Positions 5,673 to 7,101 of a DNA stretch of 7,101 nucleotides are shown one piece after another; positions within the stretch are counted from its first letter, which is position 1; each line of letters opens with the position of its first letter. The notes under the pieces are model-generated. The model was not told the DNA's origin, did not search any database, and saw only the letters and a program-made list of their open reading frames with translations. The position numbers and the translations under genes were made by a program. Source of the DNA: Mobilitalea sp. (GTDB lineage Bacteria; Bacillota_A; Clostridia; Lachnospirales; Lachnospiraceae); assembly GCA_029974875.1 (NCBI GenBank), contig JARKQP010000629.1:1-7101 (forward strand). The letters are read 5' to 3'.

Positions 5673-7101
5673 TGGGAGTAATTGATGGGCACGTAAAAGC
5701 CAGAAAATTAAAGTTTGTATCCTTTCTTTTGATTCTATCATTGATAGTTAATATATCTGGCATCCCATACACAGTAAATGCGGCAGAATTGTGGGTAAAA
5801 ATTGAGGGGGGCACGAATGGGATACAGGGAACCACAGTTTCGTCTGATGAAATCGTCCAGACGGGAATCCATAATAGTGCGGATGATAATTCTATCCGAT
5901 ACCGGACGTTGTATTTTAAGATGGCAACCAGAAGGTATAATACGTCAGAGAAGTTCACAACAGGGAGCAATGCAGGGATAGCGGTTGCCTATGTCCCTTT
6001 CCAGTTTGGCAATGAAACGGATGACGGGAATACCAAAACAACCGAATACATAATCAAACAGAAGGATTTCATGAAGGCGGCCTCAAACTTGGGCATAACA
6101 GGTGACTACATAGTAAGCAATGGGAGTGCCGTGGTATACCTGAATAACGTGTTTGAGATCTTCCAGGGGAAGAACACCCTCGATACCTATGTCTATGGAT
6201 ACCAGGAAATGCTTGCCGCAGCTCCATGGTCTGCCAGGACGCAGGACTTTCTGCTTGGGTATTACAATTTTAAATACGTGATCAGCAACAACACAACTTT
6301 TAAGGTCAAAGTGGTAGCCGTTGATTCCAGTGGGAATGTCCTGGATCCTGACCTTCTTGGCCGTATCAAGAACGCTATTTACGATGAAGTGATCCCGCCC
6401 TATATGCTGTCCAAGAATACCATATCCGTAGGAGGGGTATCATACGAGTATACTTCTAAATGGAACTACAGCTATACGGATCGGGAAAGCGGTGGCACGG
6501 TACAGAAGGGACCCTTCTCGGGGAACTCGGTGAGTTTCCGTGCACCTGATGCTGCAGGCGGATCCACGCTCACGGTAAGGATGGTGTTCGACAAGAAGGA
6601 AACCTCGTACCAGTACAACGTGGTGGCCATTGATGCGGAGGGCAATTACCTCAGGCACCTTACCTCCGAGCGCGTCAGCGTGAAGTCCGGCGACAAGGTA
6701 AGCTATACGCCTATTGACAGCTTCACGAAAGATAGTAAGAAATATAAGCTCCAGAATAAATGGTACCTGAAGTACAAGGACACGTCCGGGACGGTACAGA
6801 CCACGGACACGAAGACGGCGGCGAAGATCAGTAACTATACCATGCCCGCTGCCCAGAACAGCTCCCTTGCGACCTTCTACGTTACCTATGGCGACGGTCC
6901 GCCGGGAACCCCCACGCCTACCCCGACGGTGACGGGGATCCCGACACCTACACCGACGGCAGCGCCCACGCCGACACCCCCGGTTCCGGAGGTTGAGGTA
7001 CCGACTTACGATTCCGCTTACTCTGGATTCACGGAGGTGGTGACAACCGGTGAGATCCGGGCAGATGACCGGGGGGCAGAGAAGTTCACGGCCACGTCCG
7101 G
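5669..7101 (+). CDS. Large secreted modular surface protein with Pro/Thr linker (3' truncated by window)
   Basis: The frame is open from ATG 5669 to the window end (477 codons, no stop seen). The ATG overlaps the previous TGA as ATGA, and AGGAG lies about 9 bases upstream; a second ATG directly follows. Residues 10-38 are a signal peptide (basic KARKLK, hydrophobic core, V-N-A before A39). Residues 39-205 are an unrecognised domain with SIRYRT (75-80), faintly like DUF5704 proteins of Firmicutes (from memory, unverified). Two copies of a ~103-residue module follow: VVAVDSSGN near 215-223 and VVAIDAEGN near 318-326, each leading to a W-x-Y-x-Y-x-D...GTVQ block. They are possibly MucBP-like beta-rich modules. 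Residues 414-440 are a Pro-Thr linker, and a new domain starts after it. No cysteine is seen, in contrast to the 841-aa protein. It is probably an adhesin-like or apparatus protein acting with the SLH protein. Confidence 0.85.
   Translation, partial: MMGVIDGHVKARKLKFVSFLLILSLIVNISGIPYTVNAAELWVKIEGGTNGIQGTTVSSDEIVQTGIHNSADDNSIRYRTLYFKMATRRYNTSEKFTTGSNAGIAVAYVPFQFGNETDDGNTKTTEYIIKQKDFMKAASNLGITGDYIVSNGSAVVYLNNVFEIFQGKNTLDTYVYGYQEMLAAAPWSARTQDFLLGYYNFKYVISNNTTFKVKVVAVDSSGNVLDPDLLGRIKNAIYDEVIPPYMLSKNTISVGGVSYEYTSKWNYSYTDRESGGTVQKGPFSGNSVSFRAPDAAGGSTLTVRMVFDKKETSYQYNVVAIDAEGNYLRHLTSERVSVKSGDKVSYTPIDSFTKDSKKYKLQNKWYLKYKDTSGTVQTTDTKTAAKISNYTMPAAQNSSLATFYVTYGDGPPGTPTPTPTVTGIPTPTPTAAPTPTPPVPEVEVPTYDSAYSGFTEVVTTGEIRADDRGAEKFTATS
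6296..6898 (+). repeat. Two tandem ~103-residue modules in the secreted protein
   Basis: Module A (from about residue 210) and module B (from about 314) share V-V-A-(V/I)-D-x-x-G-N at the start, then a Tyr-rich stretch, W-x-Y-x-Y-x-D-x-x-x-G-T-V-Q, and an ending with (A/M)P-(D/A)-A...STLTVRMVF or SSLATFYVTY. The spacing between equivalent Ala residues (217 and 320) is 103. The repeat is diverged at DNA level, so the duplication is old. Confidence 0.65.
6908..6988 (+). repeat. Pro-Thr linker (PTPTPT type) coding repeat
   Basis: Residues 414-440 are almost all Pro and Thr, in runs of TPTPT broken by VTGI and AA. This GC-rich simple repeat separates the tandem modules from the next domain. Such linkers are common between domains of secreted proteins in Clostridia. 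Confidence 0.8.

Noticed and set aside
5626..5970. 114-codon open frame on the minus strand across the ATGA junction
   Set aside because: It is antisense to the coupled start and to the signal peptide of the secreted modular protein, both of which are well supported.
6908..6988. GC-rich simple repeat as a possible CRISPR or tandem-repeat array
   Set aside because: It is a coding Pro-Thr linker in frame with the secreted protein, with no spacers and no constant repeat unit.

Overview
The window looks like a piece of a Gram-positive, Clostridia-type (probably Lachnospiraceae-like, gut-associated) chromosome or large accessory element. This is inferred from strong GGAGG ribosome sites, tightly packed same-strand genes, S-layer-homology (SLH) modules, bacterial Ig-like domains, Pro-Thr linkers in a secreted protein and mid-range GC. 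No gene here has a name I can assign with certainty, and there is no tRNA, rRNA, CRISPR, transposase, integrase or phage gene. All genes lie on the + strand.

Left transcription unit (1-4061). The 3' end of a first gene (reading frame open from base 1, stop at 451-453) ends in an Ig-like domain, a four-cysteine zinc-ribbon-like knuckle and a short C-terminal domain. One base later comes an 841-aa paralogue. It has an N-terminal membrane anchor, a His/Cys-rich tract, a large AT-rich variable-looking middle, then two Ig-like domains alternating with two knuckles, and the same C-terminal domain. It is followed by a 352-aa single-pass protein that ends in a different Cys/His putative metal-binding motif. 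The short N-terminus plus membrane helix of the last two resembles pilin-like or TadE-like proteins of Tad/type II secretion-type loci, but no ATPase or secretion-platform gene lies in the window to prove this.

Intergenic region (4062-4313). It is AT-rich and holds an inverted repeat starting at the upstream stop codon, a TATAAT box and a repeated CGTAAGT heptamer. It probably separates two transcription units.

Right transcription unit (4314 to beyond 7101). A secreted SLH-type protein of 452 aa overlaps by ATGA with a large secreted, cysteine-free modular protein. The latter has two tandem copies of a ~103-residue module, then a Pro/Thr linker, and runs off the window.

Working model (inference): the locus builds a cell-surface apparatus. 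The left unit would supply membrane-anchored, metal- or disulfide-stabilised stalk proteins, and the right unit a wall-associated SLH protein with a partner adhesin-like protein. The most notable points are the repeated Ig-knuckle architecture in exported proteins, the compositional mosaic inside the 841-aa gene, and the distinct Cys/His motif at the end of the 352-aa protein.
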